A program made the position numbers and the translations under genes. A stretch of DNA of 36,315 bases from Xanthobacteraceae bacterium (GTDB lineage: Bacteria > Pseudomonadota > Alphaproteobacteria > Rhizobiales > Xanthobacteraceae), in contig JARLJA010000141.1 of NCBI GenBank assembly GCA_031291445.1, forward strand, positions 1 through 36,315, in the 5' to 3' direction. This document shows positions 1-7,320 of this stretch, one piece after another. Within the stretch, counting starts at the first letter, position 1; each line of letters starts with the position of its first letter. The notes under the pieces were generated by a model. The model saw nothing but the letters and a program-made list of their open reading frames with translations. It was not told where the DNA came from and ran no database searches.

Positions 1-113
1 AAGCTGCTCCCCACCCCGCCTCACGACGACGCAGTTGCTCTCGGCTACATCTGCGATGACTTCACATGGCACAGACTCCCACCGTGCTGACAATCGAGCT
101 CACGGACGCACTC

Positions 114-199
114 ACCCGCGGGCTTGACCCGCGGGTCCACGCTTTGCGACGTGGCAAGGCTCTAAAGTGTGGATGCGCGGGTCAAGCCCGCGCATGACG
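114..199. repeat. RPE/BIME-like paired palindrome
   Basis: Two stem-loops face each other. The left arm is ACCCGCGGG (114-122), loop CTTGA, CCCGCGGGT (128-136). The right arm is ATGCGCGGG (173-181), loop TCAAG, CCCGCGCAT (187-195), followed by GACG. The two halves are also inverted copies of each other (CCACGCTTT against AAAGTGTGG), so the whole forms one larger hairpin. The same element recurs at 13988-14077. This is the typical build of REP/BIME palindromes in bradyrhizobia; a role in mRNA 3' end protection or as a non-autonomous mobile element is inference. Confidence 0.85.
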
Positions 200-204
200 A
201 GTTC

Positions 205-295
205 TAGCAGGGTGTCTCGAAGGCTGAGGCCACGAACCGCGCGCGCCCCGGCCTCATGGTTCGAGACGGCGCAAGCGCGCCTCCTCACCATGAGG
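205..295. repeat. Second palindromic repeat family (CTCATGGTTCGAGAC type)
   Basis: The core is CCTCATGGT (252-260) with its inverted partner ACCATGAGG (287-295), and an inner GGCGC-AAGC-GCGCC stem. The left flank GTGTCTCGAAGG...GAGGCCACGA (about 211-237) appears to be part of the same element, since GTCTCGAA and TTCGAGAC are inverse complements. From memory, this pattern is scattered through bradyrhizobial intergenic regions. It is unrelated in sequence to the neighbouring BIME. No transposase is linked to it. Confidence 0.65.
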
Positions 296-548
296 AATGG
301 GCCTTCGACATCGCTTCGCGACATCTCCCCATCGCGCTTGCCGCATGGCACATGGCTGCGCGAGCCGAATACGCGCGGCCGGGCGCGATAATTTGCGCGT
401 TGTATGCGGCTGGATATATCGATAAGATTGTGGCGACGTCAGGAGGCTCGCGAGCGGAAAACTTGACGCCATTCAAGCAAGAACGGGGGCGGCGAAAGAT
501 CGACCCTTTCAGGCATAAGGCTCCATCAGTGAGCCCGGGAGGAATACG

Positions 549-1046
549 ATGAAGGCAGCAATCATGTGGGCGACCGCGGTCGTCGTTGGTACGAGTTCGG
601 CGGCCATGGCGCTCGACAAGGCGCCGGTCATCTCGCTGGATCTGGCGAAGAAGATGGCCGCGGGCTGCGAGGCCAAGGCCAGGGAGATGAACTGGAAGAT
701 GAACATCTCTGTGGTCGACGCTGGCGCCAACGAGATCTTCTTCGAACGCCAGGACGGCGCCTTCCTCGGCAGCAGCGCGCTCGCCCTGCACAAGGCGCAG
801 GCCTCGGCGCATTTCCCGTTCCCGACGCGCTTCGCCGAACAACTGGCCTACGGCAAGGATCTCAAGGGCGGCGTGCTGCCGGGCTTCGCCCAGGTCCCCG
901 GCGTGGTCACGTTCGCCGGCGGATTGCCGATCATGACCGAGGACAAGGTGCAGATCGGCGCGATCGGCGTCAGCGGCGGCACCGCCGACCAGGACGAAGC
1001 CTGCGCCCAGGCCGGGCTCGACGCGGTGAAGGACGCCCTCAAATAG
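549..1046 (+). CDS. Exported GlcG/HbpS-type heme-binding-like protein
   Basis: The protein has 165 residues and belongs by pattern to the GlcG/HbpS family (formerly DUF336). Residues 1-21 form a signal peptide (hydrophobic, ending SSAAMA-L), so the mature protein is probably periplasmic. Family hallmarks are the N-terminal helix with AxxxA spacing, the SVVDAGAN strand, and the glycine-rich end GAIGVSGGTADQDE, which is typical of this fold. The start is fixed by GGGAGGAA six bases before ATG 549. It stands alone, convergent with the gene at 1209-1646. Some family members bind heme or cobalamin; others are merely linked to glycolate or aldehyde metabolism, so the ligand is not established here. 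Confidence 0.85.
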   Translation: MKAAIMWATAVVVGTSSAAMALDKAPVISLDLAKKMAAGCEAKAREMNWKMNISVVDAGANEIFFERQDGAFLGSSALALHKAQASAHFPFPTRFAEQLAYGKDLKGGVLPGFAQVPGVVTFAGGLPIMTEDKVQIGAIGVSGGTADQDEACAQAGLDAVKDALK

Positions 1047-1208
1047 GACCGCGCGACGGCAGGTCAGCGCAGCGTGCGCGGCTATTTTGGCGAGGGCGGC
1101 CCCGACCGTCCTCGCATCTACCTGTGAGCTCATCGTCCAGTGTGACGGATCAATCCCTGGAACGCGGAGACGGCGCACCGCGGCTCCGCCACGCGAGGCC
1201 AACGAAGC

Positions 1209-1646
1209 TCAGAATTCGTCCGGACAGGGATCGACGATCTTCCACAGCTCGGGGCCGTTGGTGATCTTCTTCATCTCGGTGGTCAGACCGCCATTGCGGC
1301 GGATCCAGTCCTTCACCGTCGAGGGGTAGTAGGACATCAGGTCCCAGGTGCCCTCCAGGCTCGTCACCTTGATGCCGAAGGTGAAGGCCTTGTCGTAATA
1401 GGCCTGGTGGAAGCCGAGGCTGGCGCGCGGGGTGACGCAGACCTTGTTCATCGGCACGATGCCGAACACCAGCGTGCAGGCGGAGTTGCAAATGCCGTCG
1501 ATGATGACGCGCTGGCCGGTGTCGCGGATGTGGGCGTATTTGGACTTGTACTCCTCGACATAGCCGCCGTGGTCGCGCGTGATGTGGAGATCCGCGCGGG
1601 CGCCGGTTGAGGCGAACAGGGCAATCAGGAAAACGGCAAATCGCAT
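1209..1646 (-). CDS. Exported protein with ClpP/crotonase-fold-like motif
   Basis: A 145-residue protein starting at ATG 1646 with a short signal peptide (MRFAVFLIALFASTGARA), so it is probably periplasmic. The motif GQRVIIDGICNSACTLV, followed by the CVTP..ASLGFHQA segment, is the pattern of small periplasmic proteins with a ClpP/crotonase-like fold, in which the Ser of SAC sits where the serine nucleophile would be. Whether it is a protease is unknown. An in-frame extension up to 1889 exists but has non-protein-like composition and would put the signal peptide inside, so I chose 1646. It is a single gene, convergent with the GlcG-like gene; the spacer at 1047-1208 holds nothing recognisable. 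Confidence 0.75.
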   Translation of the reverse strand: MRFAVFLIALFASTGARADLHITRDHGGYVEEYKSKYAHIRDTGQRVIIDGICNSACTLVFGIVPMNKVCVTPRASLGFHQAYYDKAFTFGIKVTSLEGTWDLMSYYPSTVKDWIRRNGGLTTEMKKITNGPELWKIVDPCPDEF

Positions 1647-1956
1647 GTCGGTTCGGCAGGTCGCTGAATGGTGCGGGCCCAGGCGCGGCAATGTCCGCGC
1701 CGACCCTTGGAGCAAGAGTCTGGCGTTAGTGTGTTGGCAATTCGTTAAGCATCCGCGAAATCGCGGGCGCATTCGCATCGACAGACGTAACACATTGATA
1801 TCTCTTATGTTTATTGCTCGCCATCGGTGCATGAAGGTGGCTACCGCTGGGAGCGGCCGCCCTGCCCCGCCCCCGCCCGCGATACCCACAGGCTGCCGCG
1901 GCCGCCCGTCGCAAGGGCTGGCAATCGGCGACGGCGGAGCTATGGTGGCGCCGCGC
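1647..1956. other. Intergenic region before tRNA-Arg
   Basis: This divergent spacer of about 310 bases lies between the ClpP-fold-like gene (leftward) and tRNA-Arg (rightward). It contains a somewhat AT-richer patch around 1730-1815 that may carry the promoter of the leftward gene, and the tRNA promoter at 1918-1946. No coding pattern is recognisable. Confidence 0.5.
1918..1946 (+). promoter_or_regulatory. Predicted sigma-70 promoter of tRNA-Arg
   Basis: A -35 box CTGGCA (1918-1923) and a -10 box TATGGT (1941-1946) are separated by exactly 17 bases and end 10 bases before the mature tRNA 5' end. The same arrangement, with decayed boxes and identical spacing, lies in front of the tRNA relic at 5981. 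That comparison supports these boxes as the real promoter. Confidence 0.55.
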
Positions 1957-2033
1957 GCGCTCGTAGCTCAGCTGGATAGAGCATCGGATTTCGATTCCGA
2001 GGGTCGGGAGTTCGAATCTCTCCGAGCGCGCCA
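1957..2033 (+). tRNA. tRNA-Arg, anticodon UCG
   Basis: A 77-base cloverleaf with encoded CCA. The acceptor stem is GCGCTCG (1957-1963) with CGAGCGC (2023-2029), discriminator G2030 and CCA 2031-2033. The D-stem is GCTC/GAGC. The anticodon stem is TCGGA/TCCGA around the loop TTTCGAT (1989-1995), giving anticodon TCG at 1991-1993, which reads CGA and probably other CGN Arg codons. The T-arm is GGGAG-TTCGAAT-CTCTC. All stems pair fully apart from one G-U in the T-stem. tRNA genes are common integration sites, and both gene debris downstream and a second decayed copy at 5981 fit a rearranged locus. Confidence 0.97.
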
Positions 2034-2044
2034 GCCTCCCCTTC

Positions 2045-2265
2045 ACCAGACTTCAGAGCGGCGGCTTGATGATGGCGCGACCGCTCATGCCGGCCATCAG
2101 TTATCGTCACGCCGGAAAACGGCGCGGCGATCGAACACTTCGACGCAACTGCTTCCGCTCCCGCGAGATTGGCTCTGGCCTTCTGCACCTCGGCGCCGGA
2201 GACGTCGAGCTCGAGCTGGCCCATCGATTTCAAGGCCACCAGGCGCTGGTATGGCCGTCGTCGCG
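2045..2265 (-). pseudogene. Fragment of an HlyD-family (RND) efflux adaptor
   Basis: Reading leftward, one frame gives YQRLVALKSMGQLELDVSGA followed by EVQKARANLAGAEA and SKCSIAAPFSGV. This is the end of the alpha-hairpin and the start of the lipoyl/barrel part of an RND or HlyD-type periplasmic adaptor (compare the usual 'C.I.APF.G.V' motif). The similarity stops abruptly on both sides, and there is no start codon, signal peptide or barrel domain. The piece is about 70 residues out of a typical 350-400, so it is a remnant. It sits directly downstream of tRNA-Arg, as debris from an integration or deletion event might. No transporter partner is present nearby. Confidence 0.6.
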
Positions 2266-2433
2266 GGCACGCTGCTGGTTTCGGGGCCGCCGCTGATGGC
2301 GTCCGGCACCAGCGCCGGTCGGAGGACTCCAGCGACTTCACCGGCGTCGCGGGTGCGTCGGCGGCCACTCGGGAAGGGCCAGCCCCGTGCAGTCCATGCT
2401 TTACGTTTTTGACCTGGCCGTGGTACGGCATAC

Positions 2434-3471
2434 ATGAAATTCCGTGCTCACAAGTCGATGACGAATCCTCCTGAATCCCATTTCGACACGCGGGCGCTGC
2501 CGGCCAAGGCCGCTCTCGACACTTGGCAGGAGCAGATCAGCGTGCTGTTCGACGCCCGCGTTCCCAACAGCGAGCAGCACGGCTTCTTCGCCTCCGTCGG
2601 CGCCTGGCTGGTCGACGATGTCGGGTTCGGCTTCGTCAGTGGCAGCGCGCAGCACTTCGGCCGCTCGCGCCACAAGATCGCCCGCGACGGTATGGACGGT
2701 TACGTGCTGCAGTTCTACAGCAGCGGGGAAAGCATGAGCCGCGGCAGCAATTCCGTCGCCACACCGGCTGATCTCTATCTGATCGACATGGCCCAGCCCC
2801 TCGCCACGGTGACCACCGAGCACACGCAATTGAGCATCGTCGTGCCGCGGCGCCTGCTGTCACCGCTGCTGAAGGCCCCCGACGACTGTCACGACCTCGT
2901 CCTCCCGTCGCATCTGCCGCTGGTCTCCCTGTTGCGTGACACCTGCGTCAGCTTCGCGCGCAACCTGAAAGACCTCTCGACCGCGAACGCACGGATGGCG
3001 CTGTCCCCCATTCTGCAGCTCGCGGCCGCCGCCGTGAACGCGGAGGTCGACGAGGAAAAAGAGGCCGCGGTTCGCACGGCGCTGGCCGACGCCGTCCGGC
3101 GCCATATCGAAGCGAATCTGCTGGCCCCGGATCTTTCCGCAGACAGCGTCATGCGGGCGTTCGGCATCTCGCGCCGGACGCTCTACCGGTTGTTCGAGGC
3201 CCGGGGCGGCTTCAACGCCCACGTTCAGAAGCAGCGCCTGAGGCGGGCCTGGGACGCACTGCGCGCTCCGGAACAGAGTCATCGGTTGATTTCAGAGATT
3301 GCGCAATTGCACGGCTTCGCCAATCCCGAGAGCTTCACCCGCAGCTTCCGAAGCCTGTTCAATTTGACGCCGCGCGAAGCGCGGCATCTTCCGGAGCGCG
3401 ATGCCCTGGTCCATCGGTCGGTGAAACGTCCGGCCGACTGGTCGCAATGGATTCTCGAGATCGGCCGATAG
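2434..3471 (+). CDS. AraC-family transcriptional regulator
   Basis: A 345-residue regulator. The N-terminal two thirds resemble the AraC-binding-like sensor domain of FeaR-type regulators (TRALPAKAALDTWQEQIS near the start). The C-terminal 100 residues are an AraC/XylS double helix-turn-helix: the first helix pair around FGISRRTLYRLFEARGG, the second around ISEIAQLHGFANPESFTRSF, ending in the usual 'F...TPREAR'. The start is uncertain: ATG 2434 gives 345 residues and ATG 2458 gives 337 with a cleaner N-terminus; neither has a good ribosome site. The effector is not predictable. Its target could be the outer-membrane gene downstream, but 264 bases separate them and the link is only positional. 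Confidence 0.9.
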   Translation: MKFRAHKSMTNPPESHFDTRALPAKAALDTWQEQISVLFDARVPNSEQHGFFASVGAWLVDDVGFGFVSGSAQHFGRSRHKIARDGMDGYVLQFYSSGESMSRGSNSVATPADLYLIDMAQPLATVTTEHTQLSIVVPRRLLSPLLKAPDDCHDLVLPSHLPLVSLLRDTCVSFARNLKDLSTANARMALSPILQLAAAAVNAEVDEEKEAAVRTALADAVRRHIEANLLAPDLSADSVMRAFGISRRTLYRLFEARGGFNAHVQKQRLRRAWDALRAPEQSHRLISEIAQLHGFANPESFTRSFRSLFNLTPREARHLPERDALVHRSVKRPADWSQWILEIGR

Positions 3472-3735
3472 GGCGCGCGGATCCTTCCCGCTTCCGGCCG
3501 GCGCGGCCTCGCCCTGACACGGGACCGCGGAAGGATGGCACGCCCGGTCAATTCCGCCGAGGGCACGGGATTTGTCGAGGCCGGACCGATTCCCGCTGCT
3601 ACGGTGGGATGATGTCGTGGACGACGCGCGGACGCTCCGCCGCCTCCCCGACTGCTACATCCCCGCTGCGAGCCGCTTCCCCTTCCGTGGGAAGACGACG
3701 GGCCCTTGCATGGCGATCCAAAAGGAGATTCACAT

Positions 3736-4398
3736 ATGCAGCGCACGCTTTTCGCTGTCCTCGTTTCGTCGTTTGCCGGCGCAGCTGCCGCCGGCGCCGC
3801 CGACGCCGATCACGGTGTTTACGTTCGGCTGGACACCGGCGCCTCCTTTTCCCGCAACGCCGGCCAGGACGTCGGCGCCGACGTCGGCGCGGCCGGGATC
3901 GTCGCCGGCGGCGTCGGCTACCGCTTCAACCCGTTCCTCCGGGGCGACGTGACCCTCAGCTACCGCAGCGGCTACCGGATCGACAGCACGAAGATCATGG
4001 AGGGCTTGACCTACACTTCCAAGGGCGCGGTCGACGGCCTGGCCGGCTTGGTGAACGTATACGTCGAACCGATCCGGTTCGGCGTTTTCCGCCCCTATGT
4101 GGGCGGCGGTGTCGGGTTTGCGCGCAACCGGATCGGCAATGTCTCCGTCAGCGTCCTCGGCTACAACGGAACGCTCGACGGCAACACCAGCACCTCCTTC
4201 GCTTGGCAGGCGAGCGCAGGCGTCGGCATAGAACTCACGCCGAACCTGACGGCCGACATCGGCTACCGCTACATGGATATGGGAGAAGGCGTGACCGGAA
4301 GCCACGTCGACTTCACCGAGTGGACGCAGGACAACTGGACGTCGAAGGGCTACCTCCGCGCCCACGAGCTTCAACTCGGGCTGCGCTACCAGTTCTAG
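3736..4398 (+). CDS. Outer-membrane beta-barrel protein (Omp25/Omp31-like)
   Basis: A 220-residue porin-like protein. A signal peptide of about 21 residues (MQRTLFAVLVSS...AAAGAADA) precedes alternating strand patterns rich in Gly and aromatic residues, such as GVGYRFNPFLRGDVTLSY and DIGYRYMDMG. The C-terminal segment LQLGLRYQF ends in Phe, the usual BAM recognition signature. Length and pattern fit the small 8-stranded Omp25/Omp31/RopB group of Rhizobiales, which act as structural or immunomodulatory outer-membrane proteins. AAAGGAG lies eight bases before ATG 3736 and fixes the start; a longer frame from 3706 has no ribosome site. It is a single gene. Confidence 0.88.
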   Translation: MQRTLFAVLVSSFAGAAAAGAADADHGVYVRLDTGASFSRNAGQDVGADVGAAGIVAGGVGYRFNPFLRGDVTLSYRSGYRIDSTKIMEGLTYTSKGAVDGLAGLVNVYVEPIRFGVFRPYVGGGVGFARNRIGNVSVSVLGYNGTLDGNTSTSFAWQASAGVGIELTPNLTADIGYRYMDMGEGVTGSHVDFTEWTQDNWTSKGYLRAHELQLGLRYQF

Positions 4399-4754
4399 CG
4401 GATCGTAGCCGTCCGCCGCTCCGCTCGGTCCGCCAACCGAAGCCCGCCGTTGTCGTCGCAGCCATTGCGTCGATGACGCGGGTGGATTTTACGGCAATCT
4501 GGCGCGCAGAGCCATCCACACGGTCGGTCGTATCGCGGCGAGAACTCAACGACCGACACCTTCTTCGACGACGATTGCGGCGATCCCTAGCGCGGGCGGC
4601 TCGGGGAATTCGCCGGTTCTCGCGGCGAACCGGAACTCAACCCTGAGCACGTTCGTCAACACGAGGACGATTTCTGTTTCCATATATTTCTGCGACGAGA
4701 ACTTCCGCGCCGGCAGAAAACAGCCGAAAGGCAATTGACCGGCCCGCGCGAGCC
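4399..4754. other. Intergenic region with no recognised element
   Basis: About 355 bases between the beta-barrel gene and the small glycosyltransferase. No frame has a protein-like pattern, and I see no strong hairpin-plus-T terminator. An AT-richer patch near 4665-4700 could carry the promoter of the next gene. Confidence 0.4.
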
Positions 4755-4769
4755 GTGGACCATACGAAA

Positions 4770-5402
4770 ATGGATTCGCCGCTGCCTCGTGTCTCTATCG
4801 CCGTGCCATCGGGCGACATGGTGCATGCGGACTTCGCGCTTGCCTATGCCCAGCTCTGCATGGCGTCGTCCAAGCTGCAATTGCAGCTGATCACCGTCAA
4901 ATCATCGATCGTGGCGCAAGCGCGCAACAACGGCGTCGACCTCGCCCGGAATTTTGGCGCGGACTTCATCCTCTTTCTCGACAGCGACATGGTGTTTCCG
5001 CCGACCATTCTTTTCCGCCTGCTGCTGCACAGACAGGACATCGTGGGCGCGACCTATGCGAAGCGCGTTCCGCCGTTCGAGATCCTCGGCACGCCGCTGG
5101 CGGAGCAGCCGACCGTTCCGTCGGGCGATCTCGTCGAGATGCAGCGCATTCCAACCGGCTGCCTGCTGATCAGCATGGGGGTCTTCGACAAGCTGTCGAA
5201 GCCCTACTTTCGATTTGATACCGACGCCGAGGGCGCCATTATCGGCGAGGACTACGTCTTTTGCGATCGCGCCCGCGAAGCCGGATTCCGGATCTGGTGC
5301 GACGCCGCCATGTCCCGAGAGATCGGCCATATCGGGCAGAACATCTATCGCCTGCCCGACGCAGGTTGGTACGGCACCGCGCGTCGTGGTCAATCTCAAT
5401 AA
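4770..5402 (+). CDS. GT-A fold glycosyltransferase-like protein
   Basis: A 210-residue cytosolic protein without membrane segments. It opens with the strand RVSIAVPSGDMVHADFALA, has VKSSIVAQARNNGV (the loop that normally holds the nucleotide), then GADFILFLDSDMVFP, where DSD is the metal-binding DxD motif of GT-A enzymes, and later GEDYVFCDRAREAGF, the usual acidic acceptor-site motif (ED). It is shorter than a standard GT2 enzyme (250-300). ATG 4770 is preferred over GTG 4755; neither has a clear ribosome site. It is separated from the glycan genes at 6187-9493 by 780 non-coding bases and a tRNA relic. Donor and acceptor are unknown. Confidence 0.75.
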   Translation: MDSPLPRVSIAVPSGDMVHADFALAYAQLCMASSKLQLQLITVKSSIVAQARNNGVDLARNFGADFILFLDSDMVFPPTILFRLLLHRQDIVGATYAKRVPPFEILGTPLAEQPTVPSGDLVEMQRIPTGCLLISMGVFDKLSKPYFRFDTDAEGAIIGEDYVFCDRAREAGFRIWCDAAMSREIGHIGQNIYRLPDAGWYGTARRGQSQ

Positions 5403-5980
5403 CCAGCCGCGGCCGGACTCTTGAACGTCATGGGTCCCGACGCCGACCGTCGGAGTTTGGCGCGGCGAAAAGCGCGTCGCGCTCGTTGAGCCTCGGCTCT
5501 CCAGCGACGAGGTTCGTGCGCGCGTCCAGCTCGATCCGCCACCCATGTCCGCCCAGGCCGCGCCCTATCTTCCGGCGCCGGCGCACACGCGCCGGGCACG
5601 GGAATGATATCCGGCGCGCCTCGAAACGCACTGGCCACGGACGGCGCCGAACGCGACCCTCGGTTGGGCCACCGCGCTGTCGCGGCGACTCCTCCGTGAC
5701 TCCGGCTCGCAAGACCCCCGATTTATGCGTGCCAGGCATGCGAATCCGCAAGCACCGCCTCTTGCAGCGAAAGCAATTCGATCGCGCCGAGCATCCGCCA
5801 AACTGCGGGCGCGCAGGCCGGTCAAGCCACAACCATCGGATGTCAAAGCATGTTTACGGCCGCACTTGGCACCTGGCGGCCGAGGGCGACGGTCCCATCC
5901 TCGCACCGCCCTCGAAACCGCCAGCATGCTGCGGCCAGCCGTCGCAGGGGCTGGCGATTGCCGGCGGCCCGGCTAGGGTG
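5403..5980. other. Degenerate non-coding stretch left of the tRNA relic
   Basis: Almost 580 bases without a supportable gene. Frames on both strands are open because of high GC but show Arg/Pro-rich, low-information translations. Positions from about 5890 to 5980 resemble the upstream region of tRNA-Arg (about 1860-1956), as described for the relic. A short minus-strand stretch near 5430-5530 reads like ordinary protein, but I cannot assign it to a family; it may be gene debris. Confidence 0.5.
5951..5979 (+). promoter_or_regulatory. Decayed promoter of the tRNA relic
   Basis: CTGGCG (5951-5956) and TAGGGT (5974-5979) align with the -35 CTGGCA and -10 TATGGT of tRNA-Arg at 1918-1946, again 17 bases apart. 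The -10 box has lost its key bases, so activity is doubtful. The match is evidence that the whole locus, promoter included, was duplicated. Confidence 0.45.
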
Positions 5981-6051
5981 GTGCGCGCAAGAATGGAGAC
6001 ATGAGATTTCGCCTCCGATGGGCAGGAGTCGGAATTGCTGCGAGCACGCCA
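5981..6051 (+). pseudogene. Decayed tRNA-Arg(UCG)-like copy
   Basis: This 71-base stretch aligns along its length with tRNA-Arg at 1957-2033. The acceptor strands GTGCGCG (5981-5987) and CGAGCAC (6041-6047) still pair at six of seven positions, followed by G and CCA (6049-6051). The anticodon loop TTTCGCC keeps TCG, and the 3' anticodon strand TCCGA is intact, but the 5' strand is broken. The D-arm has lost about six bases, and the T-stem no longer pairs. It should not fold as a working tRNA. Homology extends upstream through the promoter to about 5890. It could instead be a relic of a different tRNA gene of common origin. Confidence 0.65.
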
Positions 6052-6186
6052 GCTCGACGACTGCCCCGGACGACCCCAACACCCCAGATACCCCGCCGAG
6101 ATTGACTTGACTGCTCCGCCTTCATCTTCTCCGATGGCGAGACGGCAGATGTACGGATTTTCAACTGTCAGCTTGATTGCTACTCC

Positions 6187-7125
6187 GTGGCGAACTCTCT
6201 TCCCGAAAGAAACCGCGTTGCGATTCTACTTGCAACCTACAACGCCGGGCGATTTCTGACCGAGCAGCTGAATTCCATCGAGAGACAGACCCATCGGAAT
6301 TGGGAGGTCTGGGCCTCCGACGACGGCTCGGCCGATGATACGCTTCCGCTTCTGGAGAAATATCGGTCAAGGTGGGGCGACGACAGGCTGCGAATTCTTC
6401 GAGGTCCAAGGGAGGGCTTCGTCGCCAACTATTTCTCCTTGCTCTCCAATGACGCCATTCGCTCGGACTATTACGCATTCAGCGACCAGGATGACGTGTG
6501 GCTGCCCGACAAGCTGACACGATCGATCGCGGCCTTGTCACGTCTGGAGGCCGCAAGTCCAGCCATCCATGGCGGGCGAACGCGATTGATCGATTGCCGA
6601 GGACACGTTCTGGGGCAGTCACCTCTGTTCAGGCGCCCGCCTTCGTTCAGAAACGCCCTCGTTCAGAACATTGCCGGTGGCAACACCATGACGTTCAATG
6701 CGGCCGCGCGCGAGCTCCTGGCCCCCTATTGCTACCTGCGTCCGGTGTCGCACGACTGGTGGAGCTACATGGTGGTTACCGGCGCCGGAGGAACACTGAT
6801 CTATGATCCGGAGCCCAGCGTCCTCTATCGACAACACCACGCGAACCTCACTGGCGAGAACCGAAGCCTGGTGGCCCGGACCAAGCGCCTTTTCATGATC
6901 CTCGATAACCGCTTCAGGCGCTGGACCGATATCAATATTGCATGTTTGTCGACTCTCAAGGAGCGGCTCACCCTGCAGAATCAGGCCGTGCTGGACCGCT
7001 TCTGCGAATTGAGAATGGCCCCCATGTCACGACGCATGACAAGTCTTACGTCCAGGCCGGTCTATCGCCAGACTGCGCTCGGCGATCTCGGCATGGCCGT
7101 CGCCCTGATTTGCAGAAAACTCTGA
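6187..7125 (+). CDS. Family 2 glycosyltransferase
   Basis: A 312-residue GT2 enzyme. The N-terminal GT-A domain has VAILLATYNAGRFL, the donor-binding ASDDGSADDT, and FSDQDDVWLPDKL, in which the QDD triad coordinates the metal and sugar nucleotide. 'FSDQDDVW' is typical of rhamnosyl- and related transferases of O-antigen clusters. VSHDWWSYM is the usual acceptor-side motif, and YRQHHANLTG follows it as in that group. No membrane segment is evident. The GTG at 6187 gives a natural N-terminus but has no good ribosome site. It converges on the methyltransferase at 7321. It probably adds a sugar to a cell-surface polysaccharide, with the RgpF-like protein at 8249 as partner. Confidence 0.88.
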   Translation: MANSLPERNRVAILLATYNAGRFLTEQLNSIERQTHRNWEVWASDDGSADDTLPLLEKYRSRWGDDRLRILRGPREGFVANYFSLLSNDAIRSDYYAFSDQDDVWLPDKLTRSIAALSRLEAASPAIHGGRTRLIDCRGHVLGQSPLFRRPPSFRNALVQNIAGGNTMTFNAAARELLAPYCYLRPVSHDWWSYMVVTGAGGTLIYDPEPSVLYRQHHANLTGENRSLVARTKRLFMILDNRFRRWTDINIACLSTLKERLTLQNQAVLDRFCELRMAPMSRRMTSLTSRPVYRQTALGDLGMAVALICRKL

Positions 7126-7320
7126 CATGCCGCTCGGCCGCCCGAGGAAGCGAAAGTGGACCTCATTTCCGGCGCGCCAGTTGGCTTGGCCGCGCCGGCG
7201 ACCGGCCGATGGCAAGGACCGAACGATCCGGCCTGCCCCTGGACTCCGCAGGGCCAGGATCGACAGAGCCAACCCGGCAGGGTGAGGTGATCCGGCGCCT
7301 CATGAGAGAAACGGATATCG

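Larger units (their letters stand above)
1..548. other. Intergenic region rich in palindromic repeats
   Basis: I see no convincing coding sequence here; open frames on both strands are GC-driven and have no recognisable protein pattern. The stretch holds two kinds of palindromic repeat (114-199 and 205-295, listed separately), followed by leader sequence for the GlcG/HbpS-like gene. A weak promoter candidate is TTGCGC at 393-398 with TATATC at 415-420 (16-base spacer). Nothing recognisable lies in positions 1-110. Confidence 0.6.

Noticed and set aside
338-356. Sigma-54-like TGGCAC-N5-TGCGC before the GlcG-like gene
   Set aside because: The -12 half lacks the TTGC consensus, and the site is 190 bases from the gene.
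285-1202. Minus-strand open frame of 305 codons over the GlcG/HbpS-like gene
   Set aside because: It is antisense to a gene with signal peptide, ribosome site and family motifs, and its own translation shows no recognisable protein.
1940-2040. Minus-strand peptide GEIRTPDPRNRN over the tRNA
   Set aside because: This is the well-known spurious translation of a tRNA gene in reverse, not a protein.
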